NCBI RefSeq assembly: GCF_963678635.1
Contig: NC_087069.1
Location: 16,592,660-16,656,659 of the forward strand
Length of the DNA: 64,000 bases
Direction: 5' to 3'
DNA from: Symsagittifera roscoffensis
Taxonomy: Eukaryota > Xenacoelomorpha > Acoela > Convolutidae
Shown here piece after piece: positions 32,901 through 44,531 of the stretch. The notes beneath the pieces were generated by a model. It did not search any database, was not told where the DNA came from, and saw nothing but the letters and a program-made list of their open reading frames with translations. Made by a program: the position numbers and the translations under genes. Every line of letters begins with the position of its first letter. Position 1 is the first letter of the stretch.

Positions 32901-32924
32901 TCTGAACAAAAACTTTGTTTGCAG
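29910..32924 (+). other. Intron between FN3 exons 6 and 7
   Basis: About 3.0 kb of AT-rich DNA. The right half is occupied by an hAT-like repeat (31448-32564). No exon seen. Confidence 0.65.
31448..32564. mobile_element. hAT-like non-autonomous element with CAGGGGCGGATCTAGGA ends
   Basis: The left end CAGGGGCGGATCTAGGA and the right end TCCTAGATCCGCCCCTG are perfect inverted repeats. The interior shares stretches with the elements at 46874, 48029 and 48990 (GGTCGACAA..., TTTGGTCAACCTAAAAAAAGG). No transposase ORF is present. No clear 8-bp duplication flanks it, so it may be composite or rearranged. Confidence 0.65.
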
Positions 32925-33108
32925 GTGTTCCGCTACGACAACGAGGGAGGGCTGCGGGAGATCTACAGTGACTTGGGACCAGTCTCAGATAGAGAAGTGA
33001 ATCTGTGGGACACTGACCTGCAGCCTGCCCAGTACTACACTTACTACGCAGTCGCTCACTACATGGGACACGACTCAGAACCTTCCGAGCAAGTCGGAAC
33101 ATGCACTT
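32925..33108 (+). CDS. FN3 gene exon 7 (C-terminal half-domain)
   Basis: The exon lies between GTTTGCAG and CACTT|GTAAGT, entering in phase 0 and leaving in phase 1. It encodes VFRYDNEGGLREIYSDLG then DLQPAQYYTYYAVAHYM and ends in VGTCT, the recurring linker. It completes the domain of exon 6 and joins exon 8 across element B. Confidence 0.82.
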
Positions 33109-33677
33109 GTAAGTCATCGCAAACGCATTATGAGTATTACTCTATTGTAACTAGCTGTATTTATAGCGCTCATTAAGAGTTTTTTATATAGTTTTAAAAA
33201 GTAATTAGTTTGAGGCTTTTCACCCGAATGATAAAACGGTATTTAAAAAAAAACGCTGATGTCAAGATTCAATACATAATGCTGTCTGTAAAACTAACCG
33301 GATATTGAATTTTTTTATTTTTATTTTTGCTCACAGTGTTTTTGAGTTTAAAAAAATTGATTAGAAAAAACTGTGGTCGGAAACTTCTGTGCTGCTTGCA
33401 CTGCAACCGCCTCTCCTTGTTTTCCTTGAATTTAATTCCTATACTTTACGCTGTATTGTAGATTGTCAATTGATCACATTTTATTTATTTTTTCCATGTT
33501 TTGTGACAAAATTTTTATTTTGCTGAACTCACGACCAAAATTTTATTAAAAAAAACACACACGTGATAAAATAAAAAACAGTTTTTTTCAAGTTGTTTTT
33601 TAAAAATTGTTTTTCATATTTTTTTTGTCTCGCTGACTCGAAAACAATGCGAGCAAAACAAAAAATCCTATTTTGCT
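33109..33677 (+). other. Intron 7, part left of element B
   Basis: AT-rich. A GCTGAACTCACGA...ACACACGTGAT segment at 33524-33567 recurs just right of element B (40380 onward), suggesting a local duplication older than the insertion. No exon seen. Confidence 0.55.
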
Positions 33678-34015
33678 TGTCATGAGGGGACCTTCGGTAC
33701 CTCATTATATTATATTTACTTATGTATTGTCTTATCTAACTATGTCCTAATTATCTACTTATAGTGCAGTATATTGGTTCAAGGACAAATCTCACCAGCC
33801 AAACCGTTTGTCACATGAGAACCTGAAGCTGTCACTTGCAAAAGCCTTAAGTGTGAAATCTAGTCATAAAAACATTAAACATTAAACAATACATTCAATT
33901 CTGGAATCGTTAATCATTTATTCATTACTCTATTTTATCTATTTATATATTATATCTAACTCAAAATTCGAATTTTACAATACCGTTTTCCCTACTCAAA
34001 CTGAGGCAAATCTCA
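33678..34015 (+). repeat. 5' LTR of element B
   Basis: 338 bp, begins TGTCATGAGG and ends AAATCTCA. It pairs with 40040-40377 with about 25 substitutions and no length difference. Confidence 0.9.
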
Positions 34016-34030
34016 TGGCGCAGCCAGCAG
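34016..34030 (+). promoter_or_regulatory. Primer-binding site of element B
   Basis: TGGCGCAGCCAGCAG begins immediately after the LTR; TGGCGC is a common start of Gypsy primer sites. Confidence 0.65.
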
Positions 34031-34122
34031 TTCCTGTGAATGAAGACAGGACTGACCTACTCGGAATACCACCCTTTTAGGCGAGAACATCGGTTAACCC
34101 ACCTTTCATTTGGGAGACATGG

Positions 34123-35126
34123 GTGGGACAATTTTTGTTGGCCGTGAGTCTCAAAGACAACATTTCACCGGGGGAGTTACTAGTTGCACCATCAGAGTTA
34201 GTGGATGAACCTTACCCAAAGCCCGAAGCACCGAGTACAGATGAAAATGCAGCAGATGTGGCCAATAGGAACCTCCGAATTGCAGCAGCTATTAGAAGAA
34301 TTGATGAGTACAATCAAGAGAGTAGCAGTAAAGGACCTCGCATTGGACATAACTGGTGTTACCATGAGGCAGAGGCGCGTTTGAAATCGCGACTTTTCTT
34401 CGTACTGGGAATTGAGGAAAAAAACGGTTCTTGGATTCTTACCCTAATATGGACCTCAATACTAGCTCGTTCATTGATTTTCACAAGTATTGTGAGGATG
34501 TTTTTAAGGCAGAGCGGGACTACACAGTCGAAAGGATTAACCTGTATAATAAAATTTTCATGTAGGATAATGACTCATTCTCATCATTTTACGCCCGACT
34601 TAGCGCTCAAACTGCGTTGTGTAATTGGCCGATCGATCAGGAAAGAGCAACATTGAAAGATTTGTTCATTGGCCGCATTCGCGATGTGGAGGTTCAGAGG
34701 CAATTAATCAGAGCAAAAGCTAATCTTGATGATACTCTACAACAGGCTTTGGAGAATGAGAAAGGGGCTAAAACATGAGAACAATTTCAGAATTTGCTCC
34801 CACATAACAACGCTACTTCTAATACAACAAACTCTATTCTAGTCAAGCAGGAACCAACTTCGTCAGTACAACAATTTAAGAGTCAAGGAAATAGCAGCCG
34901 GGGAGGAGGTGTAATCCGTCCTAACCAACGACAAAATCAAAATAAACCATGTTATTTTTGTGGCAACCCGTTTTCTTTGGAACATCGCCGGTCGTGCCCG
35001 GCTAGAGAAGCTACTTGCAATGCCTGCAAAAAGAAGGGTCATTTTGCTAAGGTGTGTAAAGTACGAGAAGACGCGTTAACATGGTACAAAATGAAGAGAT
35101 GTCTACAGATCAAGAGTGTAATTTAA
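34123..35126 (+). pseudogene. Element B gag remnant with two zinc knuckles
   Basis: Coding segments are spread over different frames. An N-terminal part (34123-34656) has an internal break. A capsid C-terminal stretch near 34640-34780 (LKDLFIGRIRDVEVQRQLI) lies in another frame and is cut by TGA. A nucleocapsid part (34794-35126) has CYFCG...HRRSC and CNACKKKGHFAKVC knuckles. The paired knuckle arrangement is typical of K02A2.6-like Gypsy elements. It cannot encode an intact Gag as it stands. Confidence 0.75.
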
Positions 35127-35704
35127 ATGACGTAAATGGTGACAGCGAGCCGGAATATGGGGTCATGGCGATAAAGGTTGTGCAGATTAACAATGTGGAA
35201 CTTCTTAAGACAGCGGGAGGACAACCAAGGAGCCTCAGCATTCAGTTACGTTCCGGTAACTCTTTCTTGTATTCTACGGTGGACACTGGCAGTCCCGTAT
35301 CTTTCTTAAACAAGAAAACGGCGGATATACTTATGAAGCGGATTCCCAACGTTAAATTTAAGGACATCGCGAGACACCCTTTAGACGTTACCTATGTTGA
35401 CTATAACAAGAAACCAATTAAACTGTTTGGTTCTCTGGAAATCCCTATTACATCGAAGGGCTGGAAAATCAAGAATGCGTGTTTCCTGGTTTCCGAAAAT
35501 TTTACTCGAAATATACTCTGGTTGAACCTTCATGAGAAATTAGGAATTGAAACGGTGCAACGCAAACCGGCAGAAGTTAGCTACTCGGAGGAAGATCAGG
35601 AATTGGACCCGACCTCAAAATTCTGGAGGGATCACTTTGTCAAAAGGTACCCTATTGTATTCAGCAGGCTGGGGAGATCGAAAAACCATAGAGTATTTAC
35701 ATAA
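35081..35704 (+). pseudogene. Element B protease region
   Basis: A frame overlapping the nucleocapsid end contains STVDTGSPVSFLN, the aspartic protease active-site signature, and continues to 35704. The downstream linker to RT is in another frame, showing a frameshift near 35640-35700. Confidence 0.75.
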
Positions 35705-35796
35705 AGACCCGTTGGTGCCCAGACAAGTTAAAGGCCGAAAAGTCCCTATACATTTGCAAGATCGGTCACGGCTGAGATTAAGAAGTTAATTATAGA

Positions 35797-36990
35797 CAAG
35801 CACATTGAAAAGTTAGAAAAGTGTACTACAGATCATTTCATCGCACCCATAGTCCTAACAGCAAAGAAAGATGGGTCTATAAAACTCGCGATGAATGCTA
35901 AAACCATGAATGCTCAAATCTGGCAAAACAAATATCAAATGCCTAATATGCATGAATTGATTGACTCGGCAGCTCAAATCATAACTAGAGACACACCTGG
36001 GGAGATGTGTTTTACTTCTCTTGACCTTAAATACGCTTTCAGTCAATTACTTTTATCGGAACTAACCAGTAGTCACTGTAACTTTAGTATTTTGTGCGGA
36101 GAGGCAACAGGAAAATATCGATTCAAGACTGGTTTCTACGGACTGACGGACATGCCTACGGAATTTCAGAAAGCCATGGATTGTACCTTACAAGGATTTG
36201 GAAGGTGTCATATGTTACCTCGATGATATACTGGTTGTCACTAAAGGAAGAGTTGAAGATCATAATGTACTGGTCGAAAGAGTCATGAATCGATTGGCTG
36301 AAGAAGGATGGGCGTTGAAACTTAGTAAATGTGAGTTTTCAGTTAACACGCTAGTCTGGTTAGGGTATGAAATCGACGAAAACGGTTACGCTCCGAAATT
36401 CTCAAAAATAGAGGCAATCAAATCCCTGTTGCCACCCAAAACTCTTAAGCAATTAAGATCGTTTATGGGTACACTCAATCATCTTCAACGTTTCATCCCG
36501 GATTTGCACAAATATACAGTCGCATTTAGAGCTTCGCTAAAAGCGGAGAACAAGATTTTTTTTTTTGTGGGGGGAAGAGCAAACTATTGCGGTTCAGAAG
36601 ATCTTAAACCGCATCGCAAACATCCCTAATTTGTTTCACTACGATGCTTCGAAAGCTTCGCGAGTTAAATGTTATGCAAGTCATAGCGGGCTGGGGGCCT
36701 GCTTGGAACAAGAAGTAGAGCCAAATGTTTGGGCCCCGATTGTGTTTACCTCTAGGTTTCTAAACTCCGCGGAAATCAAGTATAGTACCAATGAGTTAGA
36801 GCTACTGGCTATTGTATGGTCGTGCAAACATTTTCGTACATGATTACTTGATAAACGTTTTGTTATTCTAACCGATCATAAGGCCATCATTTCCGCCCTC
36901 AATGAAACGTATGATAAAAAATCTTATCAGTCACGACTCTCTCGCTGGGCGCACCGCCTCATTCCGTTCGATTATTAAATCGAACATATG
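35797..36990 (+). pseudogene. Element B reverse transcriptase and RNase H remnant
   Basis: RT pieces: FTSLDLKYAFSQLLL and GFYGLTDMPTEFQKAM (near 36010-36180), then, in another frame, YLDDILVVTKGRVEDHN (36207 onward) and LVWLGYEIDENGYAPKFSKI. RNase H follows with FHYDASKAS and STNELELLAIVWSCKHFRT (to about 36840) and FVILTDHKAIISAL in another frame. At least three frame breaks and a TGA are present, so it is inactive. Confidence 0.82.
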
Positions 36991-37688
36991 CCCGGTTCCT
37001 CCCTAGGCATCGTCGATTTTATGTCTAGATACCCGACTTTTGAAGCACTGTTGCCATTATCGCGTGACAAATTATTTGTCATTAAATCTATTCAAGCTTT
37101 TCATAATGCTCTAAAATTGATTAGTACTCAATCCAAACCTCAAATAGTGCCTGTGGGGCAAATTTCAAATTATAACCAGTTTCAACCAATCAGATCGTTT
37201 GGTGAAACTGGAGGCAACATTAGCTACCTCTTAACTAATACAATAGACCAATCAACGTAAGATTCATCTGACCAATCACATTGTGGCAAACAGTTCAGTT
37301 CGTCGCCTCTAGAGGGCGTCGCGAATAGTACTCAATCTGTTAACCAATCTCAAAAGGATATGCTAATTTATCGTCATAATTCCTCGCCGCTAGAGGGCGT
37401 TAGTTCATGCTCTCAGTCAACCAGCCAATCATTTGCTCGTATGCAAAATCGTGAGTATATATCATCGTCGCGAGAGGTCGACTTTTCATGCTCTGGTACT
37501 CTCGACAATCACAGCGCAGTATGCAAATGAGATACGCTAAACCGGAAGTTTTTGCTCAAGCTCATTGTCTCCGACCTTAGAAATCAGTCACGATATGGAT
37601 ACTTCAATTAATCTTGCTCAAAATACTACTCTTAACTCTACTCTAAATAATTCTAATACTTCTACTAATACTATTGACTTTGTAAATA
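36991..37688 (+). other. Element B spacer between RNase H and integrase
   Basis: A short open frame follows RNase H (36988-37260). Then come imperfect repeats with a CGCCTCTAGAGGGCG-like palindrome (near 37305, 37385 and, weaker, 37465) and ACCAATC motifs. No enzyme motif is seen. Confidence 0.5.
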
Positions 37689-38672
37689 ATGCAATCGAAC
37701 AAACCCAGACTATCTACAGTTCGCCCTATGGATCGCCCGAGCCGTATTGATCAAATACAGACCCGAAACATTGCCAGGCAGAGACATTCTCGAGAACGTT
37801 TCGTGGTTACTCGAGGACAGACTACGCAAAAGGCCCTCACTCATTTCCTCGATAAGTGCCGGAGGCAGCGGCTAACGAGACAGGCCAGAGGAGAGATACT
37901 TCGAATGGGGGTTAATGCCATCAATAACCACAAACCGCTGGTCACTCTGGACAAAAAGAAGGTGGTCGGATTGCCGGGATTGTTCGATGTGGATCTGCTG
38001 GGAGAGCTGACAGGGGAAGAACCGTTCCTCGGACCGATGAGGACTGCGATCATCAATAAGGATGTGCAATCCTTGAACAAACTGGGGCGTACATGGCCCA
38101 ATTCTGGACGAAAGCGGCGGTGGTGAAAAACTGTGTCCTGATAGACAACAAATTAGCCATACCCGAACAGTTACGAAGTGCTATTCTGATTCGACTTCAT
38201 CGCTCGCACCCAGGCCAGGCGGCCATGATGGACGCCTCAGAGTATATATAGTGGCCATTTCTCAATCGCCAAATCGTTAATTTCTGCGAAAAATGCCCGG
38301 AGTGTACTCTATTTGGTAAGAACATCAAAACTTTCCTCACAGCGGTGGGGGATCATCGGAGTTGTGGGCTGGTGGAGATATCGATCCACACCATATAACG
38401 GAAGTTAGGAACAGAACAATTAGATCCTAATTTTAAAAACCTGAAGTCAACTTTACAACAAATCATTGACGATATTCGGAAAACTAAGCATTCTACGCTA
38501 AAAGTATCTCCTTTTGAGTTACATTTTGGGAGGAAGCCTAACACTGAGTTTTTATTAGCACGTGATAATGTTGTTCATTCTCCTACTTCAGCGCAAGGAC
38601 TGGAAAGGAACCTCCTAACTCCGGAGCAGCGTTCAAGCCAGGATTACAGCCGCGAAAGTTGTACCCAGAGGA
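37689..38672 (+). pseudogene. Element B integrase remnant lacking catalytic core
   Basis: The first frame (37689-38126) is the linker region. A second frame carries the zinc finger LHRSHPGQAAMMDASEY...CEKCPECTLFGKN (38190-38325) with an in-frame stop. Then the text jumps to a KSTLQQIIDDIRKTKH...SPFELHFGRKP segment that normally follows the DDE core. The Asp-Asp-Glu core is absent, which points to an internal deletion near 38330-38400. Confidence 0.72.
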
Positions 38673-39185
38673 GTGTCACACAGCCCAGAAATCCCGTATA
38701 AATTCAAGCCACTCTTTGGTGTGGGCGAGCGTATAGCGAATAGTCAACCGTTTAAAGCCTTGGAGAACCTTGCGAAGGCAGCTAACACCTGGAAGCAGTG
38801 GAAACGGTATGTGCCTCCACAACAAGGACAAGATCTTCTCCGTGAATTGGCGGCTCGTAATAGCGACCTCGCAAACTCGCTGAAGTCAGGGATCACAAAG
38901 GGAACTATACGTTTTTACGACAACGTCCGCAATGCCTCAGCACCAGCACTCTCGCATTCACAGAGAATGAACGTGTCGTCCTCTTCGAGGCCCAAAAGAC
39001 TCTCAAAAACGCGTAAATTAGAAAAATTAGTTTCACAAGATCCTCTAAGAGTCAAAATCTTTCGGAAAGTTCTTGATGAAAAATCGGGAAAACCTCTGTT
39101 CAATCTAGCAAAAATCAAGATTACTCGTGTTACGGATCATACTTACATTACCGACAAAGGGAAAGTCTATCGAAAAATCACTTAA
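38673..39185 (+). pseudogene. Element B 3' ORF 1 (integrase C-terminal region?)
   Basis: 170 codons, basic, including EIPYKFKPLFGVGERIANS and a C-terminal HTYITDKGKVYRKIT stretch. By position it should be the integrase tail region, but I do not see the GPY motif. The start codon is near-cognate, so the N-terminus is uncertain. Confidence 0.5.
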
Positions 39186-39235
39186 GCCTAAGACATAATT
39201 TTAACCACCCTAAGTTTTCAGCTACGCCAGGCACA

Positions 39236-39895
39236 GTGGGAGAACGCTTGCAGCGACAAATTGCTCCTCGGTCCCAATCTCAACTAACTACTACTCCAGC
39301 TAAAAGGCATACAAATGAACCTTCAAAGGGCAAGGTGATTGACTTAACAGCAGAGTCATCAAGCGAGGACTCATTGATCACTGGTCCCCAGCTAGAATTG
39401 GTGGAGGCACCGGTTACATCGCCTCAAGGATTGGCTCCCGCGATCGTTACATCGAAAGCTCCAATTATCAATCCTCCAACTAATCCCGCCTTGACATCTC
39501 CTACAGGGGCGTTAGCAACACCCCAGGATCAGCCACAGCCTTCCGACACTGTCCCTCAGACTTCAGCAAAGGACCCAGCGGCTACTGGCCATATGGAGGT
39601 TGACAATCCTACCTCCCAATCTTCGAGCGAGTTTAACAGATCATCTAATCGGTCTGAGACACCGACGAGGTTTTATGGAGATCCTCTTCGCCCTTCAGTT
39701 AAGAGTGTAACTGAATCCGACCCTGCGGGGCCTTCGTCACAACGACCAAACACCGATAAAACTACTACGCCATTGACCGATCAAATTACTACGCCGTTCA
39801 CCCCGATTGTTCGGAAAGTGCCGTTTTCCAGAACTAAGGAGCAAACTACTCCGTTTAAGAAAACTAGAATCGAAGAGAATGATAAAACTTCTTGA
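39236..39895 (+). pseudogene. Element B 3' ORF 2, Pro/Ser/Thr-rich
   Basis: 219 codons, low complexity, rich in Pro, Ser and Thr (for example PQTSAKDPAATGHMEVDNP), with a basic end. It lies in the same part of the element as many Pol C-terminal tails. Function not recognisable. Confidence 0.45.
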
Positions 39896-40028
39896 ACTTT
39901 AAAACTTTGTAAGCTTTGCTATATTGGCCTATTGCTTGGGTTATCACTAACCTATGTTTGTGCTTAATTTCTTTCTCATTATCTTGCCTGATTCATTCCG
40001 AAATTTATACTAAGATACATTTTTTTCC

Positions 40029-40039
40029 AGAGGGGGAAG
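40029..40039 (+). promoter_or_regulatory. Polypurine tract of element B
   Basis: AGAGGGGGAAG directly before the 3' LTR, the expected plus-strand priming site. Confidence 0.75.
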
Positions 40040-40377
40040 TGTCATGAGGCGACCTTCGGTACCTCATTATATTCTATTTACTTATGTATTGTCTTATATA
40101 ACTCTGTCCCAATTATCTACTTATAGTGCAGTAAATTGATTCAAGGTTAAATCTCACCAGCCAAATCGTTTGTCACTTGAGAATCTGAAGCGGTCACTTG
40201 CGAAAGCCTTAAGTGTGAAATTTAGTCATAAAAACATTAAACATCAAGCAATACAATCAATTCTGGAACCGTTAATCATTTATTCATTACTCTATTCTAT
40301 CTATTTATATATTATATCTAATTCAATATTCGAATTTTACAATCCCGTTTTCCCTACTCAAACTGAAGGAAATCTCA
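40040..40377 (+). repeat. 3' LTR of element B
   Basis: 338 bp with the same ends as the 5' LTR. Host-like sequence TCGCTGAACTCACG follows at once. Confidence 0.9.
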
Positions 40378-40473
40378 TCGCTGAACTCACGAACAACCTT
40401 TTTTTAAAAAAATTACACACGTGATTAAAAAATCCTTCGGTATATTTTTTCCAGAAAACCTTGTTTTTTTCAG

Positions 40474-40696
40474 ATCCTGGTCCCGTGGCTCACCTTGACC
40501 TCCACACCCACTACACCGACTACATCAGCCTCACCTGGGCAGCCCCCCTCGTGGGGTCCAATGCGCCCACCTACTATGCCATGATCATAGACGGGAACAG
40601 TTCAATTGTGAACTACACTGAGTATGAGTACAATGTGACCAGAGGGGGGACTGAGTTGAGAGATAGAGACGTGATGAGTTTCACTGTCATGACTGT
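40474..40696 (+). CDS. FN3 gene exon 8
   Basis: The exon lies between TTTTTTTCAG and GACTGT|GTAAGT, entering in phase 1 and leaving in phase 2. It encodes about 74 residues with PGPVAHLDLHTHYTDYISLT then WAAPLVGS, including a strand B-like Trp, and three sequons (NSS, NYT, NVT). The exon holds most of one FN3-like domain, whose last strand is in exon 9. Confidence 0.85.
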
Positions 40697-41267
40697 GTAA
40701 GTTTTCAAAGTTTTTTTGTAGTTTTTTTTGAGGCTCTACCTTATCGAAAGCCCATCAATTAGTTCAGCTTATTATGTCACTTTGCTTAGAAGATGTTGAA
40801 TTGTTGATCTTTTTCGCGCAATCGTTGCTTCTCCGCCTTGAGAATAGCCTCCATTAAAATATAAGAACAAACGCGGCGTTGAAGTCTTACTTATTAGAAA
40901 AAAAATATTGAAACAGAAAAAATTAGGAACGGATTGATTGTGCTAAGGTTCCTAGATTTTCTGGCATAATTTATATTTGTTCTCTATGAGAATGATTTGA
41001 AGAATGAAAAAGATTTGTAGAATGAAAATGATTTGAAGAATAATGAAGATAACAAAAAAGACTAACAAAAATAAGAAGCTGATATAAAATTTTATTTAGA
41101 AAATTTTATAAAATCTAAAAGTCAATGGGATTTTTTTTTTTATTTCAATCATTTTACCCTGCTTTTTAAACCCACAAAAATTATAAAATTATACCGTGAC
41201 TGTGACACACTTTTCTCATTCCCAATTTCATGTAGTAGTTGCTAGTGAAACTGAATTGGATCTTCAG
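40697..41267 (+). other. Intron between FN3 exons 8 and 9
   Basis: About 570 bp, AT-rich, with a short run of GAATGAAAATGATTTGAA-like near-repeats around 40990-41045. Nothing else seen. Confidence 0.65.
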
Positions 41268-41470
41268 GTACTCCTGTCCCAACAACGAAACCTACACAGG
41301 AGCTGCCACTTCAATCAGCGGCTATATAGGCCCCTTCCCCCCTAACATCACAAGTGCAGTGCCTCTGAGCACCACGGGGATCGAACTGCATGTCATTGCT
41401 AATCTCACTTACGACCAGAGTGAAAACACCACGTTTTTGATCACGAGGAATGAACAATATCTTAGCACTG
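41268..41470 (+). CDS. FN3 gene exon 9
   Basis: The exon lies between GATCTTCAG and CACTG|GTTAGT, entering in phase 2 and leaving in phase 1. It encodes the end of one domain (VYSCPNNETYTG), a linker, and the first half of the next (PFPPNITSAVPLSTTGIELH). Four sequons (NET, NIT, NLT, NTT) make it the most heavily glycosylated exon. A truncated hAT-like end lies just downstream in the intron. Confidence 0.83.
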
Positions 41471-41478
41471 GTTAGTAT

Positions 41479-41526
41479 CACCAGCGGATTTAGAGGTAAG
41501 CGGACGCCTCCCCCCTCAGGGATAAA
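41479..41526. repeat. Fragment of the hAT-like repeat family
   Basis: CACCAGCGGATTTAGAGG, followed by a C-rich stretch and TCAGGGA, matches the terminal region of the element at 46874-47268 in inverse orientation. Only one end is present. Confidence 0.55.
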
Positions 41527-41616
41527 CAATTGAATGATAAACAACTGCGCTTTATCTGCAGTATCTCAAAGGGCCATAACGCTATTACCTAAAGTGAATT
41601 ATGATCATGTTTCCAG

Positions 41617-41826
41617 TGCCTGCCGCAACCCACGTGATCCAGGACACCCTCAGTCTCCTGCCAGGATACCAGTATACCTACGTAGCTAATGCAATCCAAC
41701 GTGGTCTGAAAAGCAGAATGTCTGCCCCATTCAAGACGTGCACTTATCCTAACTTGCCAACTGGCCTAAAAGTGATCAGTCAGAACTCAGAGTCGGTCAC
41801 GCTGCAGTTCGAATCCCCAATTGAAG
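41617..41826 (+). CDS. FN3 gene exon 10
   Basis: The exon lies between GTTTCCAG and TTGAAG|GTTCGT and is phase 1 on both sides. It encodes the second half of a domain (LSLLPGYQYTYVANAI), the CTYPNLPTGLKV linker, and the first strands of the next domain (SESVTLQFESPIE). The splice inside a domain matches the pattern of the other exons. Confidence 0.83.
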
Positions 41827-42177
41827 GTTCGTCAGTTGATTTTTCAGTTACAGAGTTTATGATAGCTAAGCGTAGGTTCCTTTTCAAAAGGACTAGGGTC
41901 CCTTACTCCCCCTCATTTTCTGGGGCAGATAATTAGCAAATTAGCTCACAATTAAAGTTTAGTTTTTGTCCCTAATTGCCTATTCATTTTTGATAAATTT
42001 TACACTAATTCATAATAATATCGAGAATTAACCACCGGGTGAAAGGAAAATAAACTGAAAAACGTCATGTATTCAAAAAAAATATTCAGTGAAAAAAAAA
42101 ATTGAAACTAATGAGAGCTTCTATTCGGATTTTTGAATTGTAAAAGCTGAAAAAAATTGATTCACAGTTTAATTCAG

Positions 42178-42304
42178 GTCGCGTGGACGGGTTTCTGTTC
42201 ACGATCGATGGTGGCTTCTACTCTGAGCACGTGACAGACACAGTACAGGGTACTCACACAGTCACTTTTCCGACCACAGCCTCAACACTCTCTGTAAATG
42301 TCAG
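42178..42304 (+). CDS. FN3 gene exon 11
   Basis: The exon lies between TAATTCAG and GTCAG|GTCAGC, entering in phase 1 and leaving in phase 2. It encodes about 42 residues, GRVDGFLFTIDGGFYSEHVT onward, the central strands of the domain begun in exon 10. Continues in phase into exon 12. Confidence 0.78.
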
Positions 42305-44442
42305 GTCAGCATCCAGAAAAATGACGAGCTTAATTGACAGAAATCACAATAAAATAAACAAAATCCTTAAACTTTTTTTCGATGACGTTCAGTTTCGATG
42401 GCGTTCAATTTCGATGGCGTTCAATTTAAGCCTCGATTTTTTTTGTTTTGGTTTTAGTTTTTTTTTGAAATTCTTAATTTGAATCTTTGTAGTCGGAGAG
42501 CCTTGTTAAAAAAGCTCGTTGCTATAATTGCTAATCGCACCATGTTATGTACTGATGAGCTGAATCACTGATTTGTTTGCTTTTTTTCCGACAATCAAAA
42601 AGTTTTCAATGTTCTCTTTTGATTATCTTATAAATTTTGATAAAGTTTCTGATGGAACATCAAAAAAGAGTTTGTTTGAAAACAATTGCATGATTCTATC
42701 CTGCAACCATAGTCATTCAAATTGAGCATGATGGAAAAATTGATAAAATTGATTCGTTGAGTTACAATATTACACTACGTACAGGTTGAACTCCGTGGCG
42801 TGGATCGAAAAAAATATCATTCTAGGTCTTCAGAAAAAGGCTAATCAATTGAATATTTCATAAAAATGTGAAAAAAGTCTGAAAAATTTCTTGCGGGGGA
42901 TGAGTGTGTTGTCATATTGAACTGTTTCGATTGCTATTTGCATCCCAAATTAGATACTTCATTTGAGTATCGGTGTGACGAAAACAGTATGAAACTGATT
43001 CTAACTGAACCTCATTTGTAAAACATGGTTTCTTACTATTTGAAAGATTTTTAGGTAACCTATAACAACGTATTACTTTGAAACTTTCTTATTATTTTGA
43101 AAGCACAATACTTTCAAAACTTATAATGACTTTTTTTACTACCATCGACATTTTTCAGCCTTGAAAACTTTTATCGTAAAATTATTGGCTTCTCTACCAT
43201 TGTACAGTTGTTTACTTACAACCATCTACAGAATTATGGCTTTATATTTTCAAAAACAATTTTCAAATGAAAAGCAAATGGATCGAGTGATAGTTTATAA
43301 GACAAATGTTTTTATCGTAATTTGGGCTGCAATATTTCGACATACATTTTCAGAGTGGGAAATAATCAGTTGGAGTTCTTTTTCCAATTAGTTCAGAAAA
43401 TTGTGTCGTTAATTTAGATATTAAACCCGGGTTGATTTCCATACAACGAAAAAAACCTCGGATACAATTCTTTACACTAAATTTGAATTGGCGTAATTGT
43501 TAATTTAATGTGTTTTTCTTCTTGTTCTGATCATAAATTTGGTGTATCGTCAAACAACTGAAATGCTATTGATACAAAAAATCTTATTAAGAGTAATGAA
43601 CGTGGTGAAGACTCTTATATATATTTTGTTGATTTTTTTTCAGTAAAAGTCTTAAAAGTCCATAATAACTACAGATGTGCATTCATACATATTGATGCAT
43701 TTTTTAATGCACTTAGGTATATATGCACTTCTTGAGTTCAACTGAAATTCATTTGCTGAAAGTGACTTAAATACCAATATCCATTCACGAACGCGGAAAT
43801 CGCAAGAAAAACGTGAATGATTTCTAGTTTGAAAAGGGGAAATTAACTTTTAGATTTCCAGTAGAAAAAAACTTTACCTTTTGATCCGATTTTCTCTAGT
43901 CTAGAAATTCAAAAAAATTAAAGGGCATGTATTTTTTATTTGAACTTCGAAAGTTGAAAGTTTCAATAAAGTCAGTGTTTTTTTTCTATGTTTACTTGAG
44001 TTAATTACTCTTTCCAATCTTCGATAAGCTATGTTTAAGCAGTTACCATTCATTTTAGGAGATCGAATGATTAGCATTTTTTTGGATGACGAGGAAAAGT
44101 TTAACTTTGAAATGCAGTACGAGCTTTGTATTCAAACAAACAATTTTCTAAGAAAACTACTTCGCGAGAAAAACTTACTGTTGTGCTCATAATGCAATCA
44201 GGAGCGAAGTAATTTTTTCAAAATTTCTCAAAAAACTAATTCTTTGTAGTTTCTATTTTTATATGCTGTGAGCAATTAATTTGAAGTTTTTAGATCGCAG
44301 AACCAGCATCATTCAAATTGCTTGCAAAAGTTAGAAGTTTGGATTCCGGCTACAAAAACCTCCAACACTTGAAAAAAATTGACATTGTAATGCAGCAACC
44401 GGTTGTTATCCCGTTTCCATTGAAATTTCTTCTGATTTTCAG
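42305..44442 (+). other. Intron between FN3 exons 11 and 12
   Basis: About 2.1 kb of AT-rich DNA. An ACCCGGGTTGATTTCCATA motif near 43425 matches one near 8569. No exon seen. Confidence 0.6.
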
Positions 44443-44531
44443 GTCTTACGTCTTCTGTGAAATGACAGTGAATGGAGGCGAAAACACTACACTTCACAGT
44501 GAAGACATGCTGTCCATTACAGCTCACACAA
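44443..44531 (+). CDS. FN3 gene exon 12
   Basis: The exon lies between GATTTTCAG and ACACAA|GTAAGA, entering in phase 2 and leaving in phase 1. It encodes SYVFCEMTVNGGENTT then LHSEDMLSITAHT, the last strands of the domain started in exons 10-11, with one sequon (NTT). Confidence 0.78.

Larger units (their letters stand above)
33678..40377 (+). mobile_element. Element B: decayed Ty3/Gypsy LTR retrotransposon
   Basis: 6.7 kb with 338-bp LTRs, a primer site TGGCGCAGCCAGCAG directly after the 5' LTR and a purine tract AGAGGGGGAAG just before the 3' LTR. Gag with two Cys knuckles, protease DTGS, RT YLDD, RNase H, and integrase zinc finger remnants appear in the usual order but are split by stops and frameshifts. 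The integrase core is missing. LTRs differ at about 25 of 338 sites, so it is much older than element A. Possible flanks are TTGCT and TCGCT. The knuckle and integrase style resemble K02A2.6/Mag-like animal Gypsy elements. Confidence 0.88.
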
